NCBI GenBank assembly: GCA_004134985.1
Contig: REGQ01000024.1
Location: forward strand, 1 to 64,000
Direction: 5' to 3'
From: Paenibacillaceae bacterium
GTDB taxonomy: Bacteria > Bacillota > Bacilli > Paenibacillales > Paenibacillaceae
DNA: 64,000 nucleotides
Positions 9,227 through 17,163 of the stretch are shown here, in pieces. The notes under the pieces are model-generated. The model saw nothing but the letters and a program-made list of their open reading frames with translations, was not told where the DNA came from and did no database searches. The first letter of the stretch is position 1; every line of letters starts with the position of its first letter. The position numbers and the translations under genes are program-made.

Positions 9227-10153
9227 ATGGCAGCGAAGAGAGTAAACCATATTACTGAACTGATCGGCGGCACCCCCGTAGTTCGATTGAACAGGCTGAC
9301 TGGCGCAAACGACGCCGAAGTGTTCGTGAAATTGGAATATATGAATCCCGGCGGCAGCTTGAAAGACCGCGCGGCTTATAACATGGTTCTTCAGGCCGAG
9401 TTAAGGGGATTTTTGAAACCCGGTTCGACAATTATTGAGCCGACCAGCGGCAACACGGGGATCGGCCTGGCAATGATTGCTGCGGCGAAAGGGTATAAGT
9501 TGATTATTACGATGCCTTCCAACATGTCGAAGGAGCGTATCAACATACTCAAAGTATACGGAGCGGAAGTTGTGCTGACGCCTCAGTCGGAGCGAATGTC
9601 GGGAGCGATTCGCAAGGCGCTGGAATTACAGCGAAGAATTCCGCACAGTTTTGTTCCTCAGCAGTTTGAGAATCCGGCTAATCCAGATATGCACAGAACT
9701 ACGACGGGACCGGAAATAATAGAGCAAATGGACGGCCAGTTGGATGTTTTTGTCTCGACGGCGGGCACTGGCGGAACGATTACAGGCGTGGGTGAATTTT
9801 TGCGCGGCAAGCTGCCCCAAATTAAGATTGTTGTTATCGAGCCGGAGGGTTCTCCGGTGTTGTCGGGCGGAAATCCGGGCATGCACAAGCTGATTGGCGC
9901 AGGACCGGGGTTTGTGCCGGAAGTGCTTAATCGGGACGTATTCGACGAGATTGTCCAGGTCTCTGACAAGGACGCTATTGAGACTGCCCACCGTATGGCT
10001 TCCCGCGAGGGCATTTTGGTAGGGCCGTCTTCGGGTGCGGCCGTCTGGACGTCATTAAAAATCGCAAGGCGTCTCGGCAAAGGGAAACGAGTCGTATGCG
10101 TTGCTCCTGACAGCGGAGAACGTTACATGAGCACGGAGTTGTTCCATTTTTAA
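9227..10153 (+). CDS. Cysteine synthase / cystathionine beta-synthase-like PLP enzyme (first copy)
   Basis: The 308-residue fold-type II PLP enzyme resembles CysK/CysM. Lys46 in GGSLKDRAA is the PLP Schiff-base residue, TSGNTG binds the substrate carboxylate and GTGGT binds the PLP phosphate. ATG 9227 fits the ribosome site better than the in-frame ATG at 9209. No C-terminal CBS domain is present. A close paralog follows directly. The enzyme probably makes cysteine or a cysteine derivative from O-acetylserine or exchanges beta-substituents; the real substrate is open. Confidence 0.88.
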   Translation: MAAKRVNHITELIGGTPVVRLNRLTGANDAEVFVKLEYMNPGGSLKDRAAYNMVLQAELRGFLKPGSTIIEPTSGNTGIGLAMIAAAKGYKLIITMPSNMSKERINILKVYGAEVVLTPQSERMSGAIRKALELQRRIPHSFVPQQFENPANPDMHRTTTGPEIIEQMDGQLDVFVSTAGTGGTITGVGEFLRGKLPQIKIVVIEPEGSPVLSGGNPGMHKLIGAGPGFVPEVLNRDVFDEIVQVSDKDAIETAHRMASREGILVGPSSGAAVWTSLKIARRLGKGKRVVCVAPDSGERYMSTELFHF

Positions 10154-10197
10154 TTTAAATCGCTTGCGCAGTGAAAATTGAAAAGGAGTGCATACGA

Positions 10198-11118
10198 ATG
10201 CCATCCATTGTAGTAGATTGTATCACGGATTTGATCGGCTCTACCCCCGCAGTCCGACTTGTGAAATTGACCGGCCCTGAAGACGCCGATGTTTTCGTGA
10301 AGCTTGAATATTTCAATCCAAGCGGCAGTGTGAAGGACAGAGCTGCCTACAATTTGATTGCGCAGGCTGAACTGGACGGTCGCCTGAAGCCTGGCTCGAC
10401 TATTATTGAACCGACAAGCGGCAATACCGGCATCGGCTTGGCGATGAACGCTGCGGCCAAAGGATACAAACTGGTTATTACGATGCCCTCCAATATGAAT
10501 AAAGAACGCATTCAAATATTGAAGGCTTATGGTGCTGAAGTCATCCTCACGCCTGCAGAAGAACGAATGCCAGGAGCGATCCGCAAGGCGTTGGAGCTGC
10601 ATGCCGAGATACCGGACAGCTTCCTTCCTCAGCAGTTTGAAAATCCCGCCAATCCCGACATCCATCGATCGACCACCGCTCGCGAAATATTGGAGCAGCT
10701 TGACGGCAAGCTCGACGCCTTTGTTGCCACGGCAGGCACCGGCGGCACAATTACGGGCACGGGTGAGGAACTTCGGAAGACACTGCCCGATCTGCGAGTC
10801 CTTGTTGTGGAGCCGAAGGGCTCGCCCGTGCTGTCCGGCGGATCGCCTGGACCGCATAAACTGGTCGGTACCAGTCCGGGTTTTATCCCGGCGATCTTGA
10901 ACCGCAACGTTTACGACGAAATTGTACAAGTCAGCGATGATAATGCGCTGGAAACCGTCAGGCTGCTGGCTCGCCAGCAAGGTATCCTTGTTGGTCCTTC
11001 CGCCGGCGCTTCTGTTTGGGCCGCATTGCAGGAAGCGAAGCGTTTGGGAAGCGGCCGGCGCGTACTTTGCATTGCTCCAGATAGTGGAGAGCGTTACTTG
11101 AGTTCAGATGTGTTCTAA
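10198..11118 (+). CDS. Cysteine synthase / cystathionine beta-synthase-like PLP enzyme (second copy)
   Basis: This 306-residue protein is a tandem paralog of the previous gene and keeps Lys46 (SGSVKDRAA), TSGNTG, GTGGT and the C-terminal APDSGERY. ATG 10198 has AAGGAG 9 bases upstream, so the GTG at 10171 is not the start. The differences before the lysine (PSGSVK against PGGSLK) and in the C-terminal half suggest divergence after duplication. The pair may have different sulfur donors or may form a heteromer; neither can be decided from sequence. Confidence 0.88.
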   Translation: MPSIVVDCITDLIGSTPAVRLVKLTGPEDADVFVKLEYFNPSGSVKDRAAYNLIAQAELDGRLKPGSTIIEPTSGNTGIGLAMNAAAKGYKLVITMPSNMNKERIQILKAYGAEVILTPAEERMPGAIRKALELHAEIPDSFLPQQFENPANPDIHRSTTAREILEQLDGKLDAFVATAGTGGTITGTGEELRKTLPDLRVLVVEPKGSPVLSGGSPGPHKLVGTSPGFIPAILNRNVYDEIVQVSDDNALETVRLLARQQGILVGPSAGASVWAALQEAKRLGSGRRVLCIAPDSGERYLSSDVF

Positions 11119-11135
11119 AAGGAAGGAGTGGCATC

Positions 11136-11891
11136 ATGTCGACGGAGACGATTGCTGGTTTGCTTGGCCACCGGACGATTCGCCGTTATAAAACGGACGC
11201 TATAGCAGAAGGCGATATTGAAGCTATTTTAAACGCTGCTCAGGCGGCATCATCCTCAAGTCATATGCAGGCGTATTCGATAGTTGGGGTGAAGGAGGAG
11301 TCGCTGAAAAGCAGATTAGGAGAGTTGTGCGGACCGGCAAACCGCACATTTATTGAGCAGAGTCCGCTTTTCCTTGTATGGTGCGCGGATTTGTATCGAC
11401 TTGACGCTGTTGTTCGGGAGCGCGGGGGATTGTCGGTGCCGGGGGATACGGAACATTTATTGATCTCCACTGTTGATACTGCTCTTGCCGCACAAAATGC
11501 AGCCGTAGCGGCCGAATCACTTGGTCTGGGAATCGTTTATGTCGGCGGTATACGCAACCATCCGCAGGAGGTAAGCGATTTGCTGCAGCTGCCGGAGCTG
11601 ACCTTTCCTCTGTTCGGGATGAGCATCGGCTATCCGGATGAACAGCCTATACCGCGGCCGCGATTGCCTCGAACTGCAATATATCATGAAGAACGTTATT
11701 CTACCGATGGATGGCGGCAAGGTATGGAGGAATACGACCGCTTGCATGCCCAGTATGTAAATGAACGGAGCAACGGACGGCAAAGTCTTTCTTGGTCAGA
11801 ACGTATGGTGCAGAGGCTTGAGGATACGAAAACCGGGATTGATTTATTTTTGAAAAACCGCGGATTTAACAATAATACACCGCCAAGATAA
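11136..11891 (+). CDS. NfsA/NfrA-like nitroreductase-family flavoprotein
   Basis: The 251-residue protein resembles NADPH-dependent FMN oxidoreductases of the NfsA/Frp/NfrA group. Signs are the N-terminal GHRTIRRYKTDAI (FMN contact), AAQAASSSSHMQAYS, a central GLGIVYVGGIRN and IGYPDE with a PRPRLPR stretch. GGAAGGAG lies 7 bases before ATG 11136. As the last gene of the operon it is a natural candidate to provide reduced FMN to the monooxygenase at 1475-2818. The family also reduces nitro compounds and quinones. Confidence 0.83.
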   Translation: MSTETIAGLLGHRTIRRYKTDAIAEGDIEAILNAAQAASSSSHMQAYSIVGVKEESLKSRLGELCGPANRTFIEQSPLFLVWCADLYRLDAVVRERGGLSVPGDTEHLLISTVDTALAAQNAAVAAESLGLGIVYVGGIRNHPQEVSDLLQLPELTFPLFGMSIGYPDEQPIPRPRLPRTAIYHEERYSTDGWRQGMEEYDRLHAQYVNERSNGRQSLSWSERMVQRLEDTKTGIDLFLKNRGFNNNTPPR

Positions 11892-11992
11892 TATAAGCTT
11901 GAAGCGGTGCATTGTGTCAATAATAAGGGATCTGCGGCAGGCTAATGACTCGTTGTCACACCAATTCTCCAGGAGTCATTCCAATTCGCAGT

Positions 11993-12025
11993 AAACAAGA
12001 GGGCGGCGTTTCCGCTCTCTTGTTT
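11993..12025 (+). terminator. Terminator-like hairpin after the organosulfur operon
   Basis: A 14-base stem (11993-12006 with 12012-12025, one G-U pair) closes a 5-base loop; the left arm reads AAACAAGAGGGCGG. The tail GCGTTTGG is only weakly T-rich. A second inverted pair (AATGACTC 11944-11951, GAGTCATT 11973-11980) precedes it. Confidence 0.6.
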
Positions 12026-12046
12026 GCGTTTGGATGCCCTGCAAAC

Positions 12047-12112
12047 CCCTGTCTCGACAACTTCACCGACCATTTCGTGTCCAAATTCATCGTCAGGATT
12101 GTGGTATGTGTA
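12047..12112 (-). pseudogene. Remnant of a zinc-dependent (MDR) alcohol dehydrogenase
   Basis: On the minus strand this stretch reads YHNPDDEFGHEMVGEVVETG. GHE-xVGEVVExG is the catalytic-zinc segment of medium-chain dehydrogenases. A stop codon lies just upstream in the same frame and nothing recognisable follows, so only about 20 residues of the roughly 350-residue enzyme survive. It is a decayed gene fragment between two operons. Confidence 0.55.
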
Positions 12113-12121
12113 TCAATAAAA

Positions 12122-12150
12122 TTGACACAGTTAACATGGGGGGGTAAACT
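12122..12150 (+). promoter_or_regulatory. Promoter/operator of the GntR-LacI regulator gene
   Basis: TTGACA (12122-12127) and TAAACT (12145-12150, 4 of 6 matches) are 17 bases apart. The 13-mer ATTGACACAGTTA (12121-12133) recurs before the transporter genes at 13440-13452. In this copy it extends to an imperfect palindrome TTGAC-ACA-GTTAA, a plausible operator for autoregulation. Confidence 0.55.
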
Positions 12151-12186
12151 TAAACAATAGAATATTGACGAAAGGAAGTACAATTC

Positions 12187-13275
12187 GTGGCCAAGTACAA
12201 TGTGATAAAGGAAGATATGAAAAGAAGGCTAGTGAATGGGGAGTGGATGGAAGGAAATCGACTGCCATCGAGCAGAGAGTTCGCTCAATATTATGATTCC
12301 AGTGTGAATACGGTGGAGAAAGCGGTTAAGGAATTAGTGGACGAAGGTTGGATCATCCGGGACAGCCGGCGAGGAACGTTTATGAATAAAGGGAAGGTCC
12401 CTCTGCAGGGGAGCACCCGTTTGGTAGCTGCTTTTGTGTTTGGCATTGACAATCCGTTATGGTCGGCCGCGCTCAGAGGGATTGAAGATGTTTTATATTT
12501 ACAGGGTTATCATCTTTTAAGCTCAAGTGATGATCGGAATTTAGAAAAATTGGAATTTCTCATAAGAGGGGCAATTGAAAGAAAAGTAGAAGGGGTTATA
12601 CTAAGCCCCATTATGATTCAAGGGCATGAGGATATCAACAATCGGCTCTTTTCCTTGCTGCAGAATAATGGCATTAAAATCGTATGTCTGGATCGAACGG
12701 TCTATAACACGAAGATTCCCTATGTAACGAGCGATAATATTACCGCCGCCTACAACTTGACGAAATTGCTAATTAATCAAGGACATCGTCGAATTTTATT
12801 TATTAAAAATTCGAATATCAGTACAGTGAATGAGCGGCTCTTGGGATTTAAGCAGGCGATTATTGATGCTAATCTCGCATATTCTGACGACTTTGAAGTG
12901 TTTATTTCCACTAAATTTGAAGATTTTCACGATGAATTTGATGTGTATTGTGAGGTCTTTGAACGGAAAATGCAAGAAATGAACTTTACTGCTGTCTTTA
13001 CAGCAAATGATCAGATTGCTGAAGCTGCAATTCGCTCTTTCGAAAAACTGAAGTACGATATACCTGGAGATGTATCACTGGTAACCTATGATGCTGACAA
13101 TATTAATAATAAAATTAAATTGAATGTGACGGGCGTCTCGCAGCCTTTTTATGAAATGGGACGATGTTCTGCCAGACTATTGCTTAACTTGATTGATGGC
13201 AATGAAGGCCAAGATGTATTTGGACATGTTTTTAACTCGAATATTTATATTGGCGACTCGGTTAAATCGATATAA
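12187..13275 (+). CDS. GntR-type DNA-binding, LacI-type sugar-sensing transcriptional regulator
   Basis: The 362-residue protein has an N-terminal GntR winged helix (LPSSREFAQYYDSSVNTVEK, about residues 24-43) fused to a periplasmic-binding-like effector domain of the LacI/GalR type (from about RLVAAFVFGIDN, residue 78). This is the architecture of the arabinose repressor AraR. The start is GTG 12187 with AAGGAAG 8 bases upstream. It precedes a sugar importer and a glycosidase and shares an upstream 13-mer with them, so it most likely represses them until the transported saccharide binds. Confidence 0.85.
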   Translation: MAKYNVIKEDMKRRLVNGEWMEGNRLPSSREFAQYYDSSVNTVEKAVKELVDEGWIIRDSRRGTFMNKGKVPLQGSTRLVAAFVFGIDNPLWSAALRGIEDVLYLQGYHLLSSSDDRNLEKLEFLIRGAIERKVEGVILSPIMIQGHEDINNRLFSLLQNNGIKIVCLDRTVYNTKIPYVTSDNITAAYNLTKLLINQGHRRILFIKNSNISTVNERLLGFKQAIIDANLAYSDDFEVFISTKFEDFHDEFDVYCEVFERKMQEMNFTAVFTANDQIAEAAIRSFEKLKYDIPGDVSLVTYDADNINNKIKLNVTGVSQPFYEMGRCSARLLLNLIDGNEGQDVFGHVFNSNIYIGDSVKSI

Positions 13276-13324
13276 TCTGCGTTCATTAATCTCATCATAG
13301 GGGTAGTCGATGCAAATTAGGGGG

Positions 13325-13370
13325 CGCGGCATTGAAATTATTTTCAACGCCGCGGCTTCTTTTTTTATTT
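13325..13370 (+). terminator. Rho-independent terminator after the regulator gene
   Basis: A stem with outer arm GCGGC (13326-13330) and GCCGC (13349-13353) and inner arm TTGAAA/TTTCAA is followed by CTTCTTTTTTTATTTT. This separates the regulator from the transporter operon. Confidence 0.75.
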
Positions 13371-13439
13371 TAACAAGTCAAGTCTGTATCTTTATTTGTA
13401 TTAATAATTTATCATATTAAGATCATAAATAAATAAAAT

Positions 13440-13482
13440 ATTGACACAGTTATTTATTTATTGTACTGTTATTTCATACAAT
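13440..13482 (+). promoter_or_regulatory. Promoter/operator of the carbohydrate transport operon
   Basis: TTGACA (13441-13446) has TACTGT 17 bases downstream (13464-13469); a stronger-looking TACAAT (13477-13482) has only a weak -35. The 13-mer ATTGACACAGTTA at 13440-13452 matches the regulator's own promoter, with a common AATAAAA stretch just upstream, so it is a likely shared operator. Confidence 0.5.
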
Positions 13483-13557
13483 TGCTGAAAGCGCTTATAT
13501 TTATAAATTGCAAATTAACCGATGGGTATTTGCTGTTTTGGAAGGGGATAAAAAGAG

Positions 13558-14469
13558 ATGGCAGTTTTACACAGGTTTACAAGTCAATTTTGGAAGCAGC
13601 GCTACTTATTTTTAATGGTGTTGCCTGGATTTTTAATTGTATTGGTTTTTAGTTATTTCCCAATGTACGGGATACAGATTGCGTTCAAAAAGTATAGTGC
13701 TGCACAAGGGATTTGGGGCAGCGAATGGGTTGGGTTTAAATATTTTGTTTTATTTTTTAAAGATCCAACGGCGCTCCGAGTTCTCAAGAACACCTTTTTA
13801 TTGGGCTTCTATTCTTTGCTCTGGGGCTTTCCTGCTCCGATTATACTTGCATTGTTATTCAATGAGTTAAAGCATTCCGTCTTCAAGAAAGTGGTACAGA
13901 CGATCTCCTATTTGCCGCATTTTATATCTACCGTAATCATTGTAGGGATAATAAGGACTTTTACTGAAAGGGAGGGGTTGTTTAACAAAGCGGTGTCTTT
14001 GTTTGGCCTCGATCCGATTGTATTTCTCTCAGAACCCAGCTGGTTCAGGACAATATTTATTAGTACAAATATATGGCAGGGCATCGGTTTCGGTACGATT
14101 TTATATTTGGCCGCGTTAAGCAGTGTTGATCCAACATTATACGATGTTGCAAATATTGATGGAGCAAGTCGTTGGAGGAAAGTGTGGAATATTAATTGGC
14201 CTCATATCAAGCCGACGACGATTATTTTGTTTATCTTATCTATCAGTGGCATTTTAGGGACAGATTTTCAGAAGGTTCTGCTCCTTTACAATCCAGATAC
14301 ATATGAAGTTGCCGATGTAATAGGCACGTATCTATACCGTGAAGGTATTATGGGATCAAGGTTCGAATATACCACGGCAATTGGCCTCTTTCAATCGTTA
14401 GTTGCTTTTATACTGCTTGTTGCAGCGAACAAGTTAAGCCGTAAAGTGTCGGAAACAAGTATTTGGTAG
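13558..14469 (+). CDS. ABC sugar transporter permease, LplB family
   Basis: This 303-residue membrane protein resembles LplB/YteP-type permeases of Bacillota polysaccharide-fragment importers. Six hydrophobic segments are visible; the EAA loop reads VANIDGASRWRKVWNINWPH, about residues 197-216. The N-terminus has the typical RYLFLMVLPGFLIVLVFSYF helix. GGAAGGGG precedes the ATG. It is followed within 12 bases by the partner permease. The ATPase is not encoded here; such importers commonly share an MsmX-type ATPase encoded elsewhere. Confidence 0.88.
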   Translation: MAVLHRFTSQFWKQRYLFLMVLPGFLIVLVFSYFPMYGIQIAFKKYSAAQGIWGSEWVGFKYFVLFFKDPTALRVLKNTFLLGFYSLLWGFPAPIILALLFNELKHSVFKKVVQTISYLPHFISTVIIVGIIRTFTEREGLFNKAVSLFGLDPIVFLSEPSWFRTIFISTNIWQGIGFGTILYLAALSSVDPTLYDVANIDGASRWRKVWNINWPHIKPTTIILFILSISGILGTDFQKVLLLYNPDTYEVADVIGTYLYREGIMGSRFEYTTAIGLFQSLVAFILLVAANKLSRKVSETSIW

Positions 14470-14481
14470 AGGGAGATGAAT

Positions 14482-15372
14482 ATGGTAGGAAAAGAGAGTC
14501 TTGGTTCGAGAATATTCGACTTGTTGAATATTCTAATGATGTTGCTTTTATGTGTGACCATGTTGTATCCCTTTTTAAATGTAATCGCAGTTTCTCTAAG
14601 CAATAACGAGCATATTCTTAGAGGTGACATTACGATTTTTCCCAAAGGTTTTAATATAAGCGGTTACAGTTATATATTCAAAGATCCATTCCTATACTCA
14701 GGATACTTTCATTCTATTATTTATGCTGCAGGGTTCACATTTTTTATGCTGATCTTTACTTCACTCATGGCCTATCCGCTAACGATTACAGATTTTATGG
14801 CCAAAAAATTTCTTTCGGTATTTCTAGTCATTACGATGTTTTTTAGCGGTGGCTTGATTCCTTCTTACTTGCTTGCTCGGAGCCTTCATTTACTCGATAC
14901 CTACTGGATCATGATTATCCCTGGCTGCGTATCGGCATTTAATGTATTGCTGTTCAGATCCTTTTACCAGTCCATACCAATAGACTTGCGTGAATCGGCT
15001 GTAATTGATGGGGCAAATGATGTGCAAATTTTGTTCAAAATTTATTTACCGCTTTCCAAACCGCTGTTGGCAACATTTGCACTATTCGGGATCGTTGGTA
15101 GCTGGAACGGGTGGTTTGAGGCACTGATCTACCTGAGCAACGAGAACAAGTATCCGCTGCAGCTTATTCTTAGAAAATATTTGTTTGTTATTTCTTTCGA
15201 TTCTGGAACAGGAACAGCAGCAATGCAAGCGATGCTGTCGCAAATGAAAATGAATCCAAAAAATATCCAAATGGCAATCGTTGTTATTGCGATGTTCCCG
15301 ATTATGCTAATCTATCCGTTTCTTCAAAAGTATTTTGTGAAGGGCGTAATGATTGGGGCAGTGAAAGGCTGA
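14482..15372 (+). CDS. ABC sugar transporter permease, LplC family
   Basis: The 296-residue partner permease starts MVGKESLGSRIFDLLNILMM, typical of the LplC/YtcP group. Its EAA loop is ESAVIDGANDVQILFKIYLP and the C-terminus ends PFLQKYFVKGVMIGAVKG, a family hallmark. ATG 14482 has AGGGAG 6 bases upstream, better than the ATG at 14476. It forms the heterodimeric channel with 13558-14469. Confidence 0.88.
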   Translation: MVGKESLGSRIFDLLNILMMLLLCVTMLYPFLNVIAVSLSNNEHILRGDITIFPKGFNISGYSYIFKDPFLYSGYFHSIIYAAGFTFFMLIFTSLMAYPLTITDFMAKKFLSVFLVITMFFSGGLIPSYLLARSLHLLDTYWIMIIPGCVSAFNVLLFRSFYQSIPIDLRESAVIDGANDVQILFKIYLPLSKPLLATFALFGIVGSWNGWFEALIYLSNENKYPLQLILRKYLFVISFDSGTGTAAMQAMLSQMKMNPKNIQMAIVVIAMFPIMLIYPFLQKYFVKGVMIGAVKG

Positions 15373-15512
15373 TTGTCAAAAGAGCCGAAAGGTGGAGAGG
15401 CCTAATATTAGAACAGCATGTAAAGGATAGGTAGACTGGACATAAACAATACTTTGCAAGTGTCGTCAAGTGTTATGACATGGATGCTACTAAATATCTG
15501 GAGGGGTTAACA

Positions 15513-17159
15513 ATGAGACAGCAAGTTAAAATAATATCATTTATACTTGCAACTTTATTATTTGTGGCAGCTATTATTACAGGATGTGTTTCCGACTCCA
15601 GTACGAAAGATGCGGCAGAAACGGAGAATACAGTAAGTTTTTCAGTTACGCTGCCTTCATTTGGTGCCAAGATAGAAGACTCCATGGTACATAAGGAATG
15701 GATTGAGCAGATGGAGTCGCTTATGGGTAAAAAGCTTAATATTAAATACAATTATATTCCCATTAGTGAGTATAGTGAAAAGTCGAAGCTTCTGCTAGCC
15801 AGCGGTGACATTACCGATTTATTCATGATTATGGACAAAGATCTATATAAACAGTATGAGAATGAGGGTTTATTTCTAGACTTAAGTCAATATAAGAATC
15901 ATCTCTCTAACTATTTGAATTTAATTGGCGAGGCAGCGGACGGGGATATCAAGGCGATCAGAGAGGACGGGAAGTTTTTCGGATTATGGAACATCGATCT
16001 TCCAAGACAAGAGAAAAATCAAGGCATGGGGGTATACACACCTGCGACGTATCGATATGATTTGTTTAAGAAGCATGCGTTAGAAATTCCCTCAACGTTA
16101 GATGAACTGTATAGCGTCGCCAAAAAGTTAAAAGAACTGTATCCGGAATCCTACCCTATTAATACAAAAGGTTTCGATCCGATCTTTCTTGCGCATCATA
16201 ACGCTGGCCCAGTGATTTACTGGGACGGCAACAAATATGTGTATGGGCCAACAGAAGAATCCTATCTGGAATCTCTGCAGTTTGCAAATAAGTTATACAC
16301 TGAAAAGCTGTTGGACCCCGAGGCATTTTCAGACAAAGATGATGCAATTAAGAAAAAAGCAATGAATGGGACGAATAGTATTTTGCTGCAAAACTGGTTT
16401 ACCTTTGCCGGAGATTGGAACCGCTCGGCAACAGGGGGAGAGGAATTTGTCCTGTCTCTGTTCCCGGATAATCCGAAGTACGGCAAGGCATGGCAAAGTG
16501 TCGTCGATTACAGTTCAATTAGCGTCAACCTGGGTGCGACAATGGTAATTAACCAAAAGACAAAGCAAGGAGAACAGTTAGTGAAGCTGTTGGATTTACA
16601 GTACAAGCCCGAAATCATTGATTTGATTACTTGGGGAATTGAAGGCACTTCATATACACGAGATGCCGACAGCGGCAAACCTACCTTTGTTGATTCAATT
16701 AAAAATACGGACAACGCTTGGGCAGCAGGGGATGAATATGGCATGAGAGCAAGCAGCTCATATAGGCCGGGTTTGCAAATGGCCATTGATACAAGAGCAT
16801 TCGTTGATTTTGCTCCAAAAGACATGGGGATTATCGATGGTAAAATAGTTGAAACGCCATGGGAAACTGCTTTCCACGACATGCCGTTTCCGAATGACTA
16901 TACTCCTCCTTATATTAACGAACCCTACCTTGAGTTTACAGATGATGAACGGGCGGATATTACTTCGAATATGTCACCGATCACTACTTACGTAGCTGAA
17001 ATGCAGAATAAATTCATTAACGGAAAAGAAAGCTTTGACAACTGGACAGCATTCCAAACTAAAATTGAAAAAGTAGGCGATCTTGATAAAGTTCTTCAAA
17101 TCTATAACGATGCTCTGAAGCGTTATCAAGATAGGCATGCAACGAACATAGGAGACTGA
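15513..17159 (+). CDS. Carbohydrate ABC transporter substrate-binding lipoprotein, LplA type
   Basis: The 548-residue extracellular lipoprotein has a signal sequence ending in ITGC (Cys25) and the large size typical of LplA/YtcQ binding proteins that capture oligosaccharides. The binding domain includes LTDL-like text (LLASGDITDLFMI) and a long C-terminal part rich in aromatic residues. ATG 15513 has GGAGGGG 6 bases upstream; the frame open from 15480 has no ribosome site. It would deliver the substrate of the GH95-like enzyme encoded next. Confidence 0.87.
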   Translation: MRQQVKIISFILATLLFVAAIITGCVSDSSTKDAAETENTVSFSVTLPSFGAKIEDSMVHKEWIEQMESLMGKKLNIKYNYIPISEYSEKSKLLLASGDITDLFMIMDKDLYKQYENEGLFLDLSQYKNHLSNYLNLIGEAADGDIKAIREDGKFFGLWNIDLPRQEKNQGMGVYTPATYRYDLFKKHALEIPSTLDELYSVAKKLKELYPESYPINTKGFDPIFLAHHNAGPVIYWDGNKYVYGPTEESYLESLQFANKLYTEKLLDPEAFSDKDDAIKKKAMNGTNSILLQNWFTFAGDWNRSATGGEEFVLSLFPDNPKYGKAWQSVVDYSSISVNLGATMVINQKTKQGEQLVKLLDLQYKPEIIDLITWGIEGTSYTRDADSGKPTFVDSIKNTDNAWAAGDEYGMRASSSYRPGLQMAIDTRAFVDFAPKDMGIIDGKIVETPWETAFHDMPFPNDYTPPYINEPYLEFTDDERADITSNMSPITTYVAEMQNKFINGKESFDNWTAFQTKIEKVGDLDKVLQIYNDALKRYQDRHATNIGD

Positions 17160-17163
17160 TGAA

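Noticed and set aside
10150-10980. 276-residue antisense frame over the second cysteine-synthase gene
   Set aside because: It lies wholly antisense to a strongly conserved gene, has no family features and no ribosome site.
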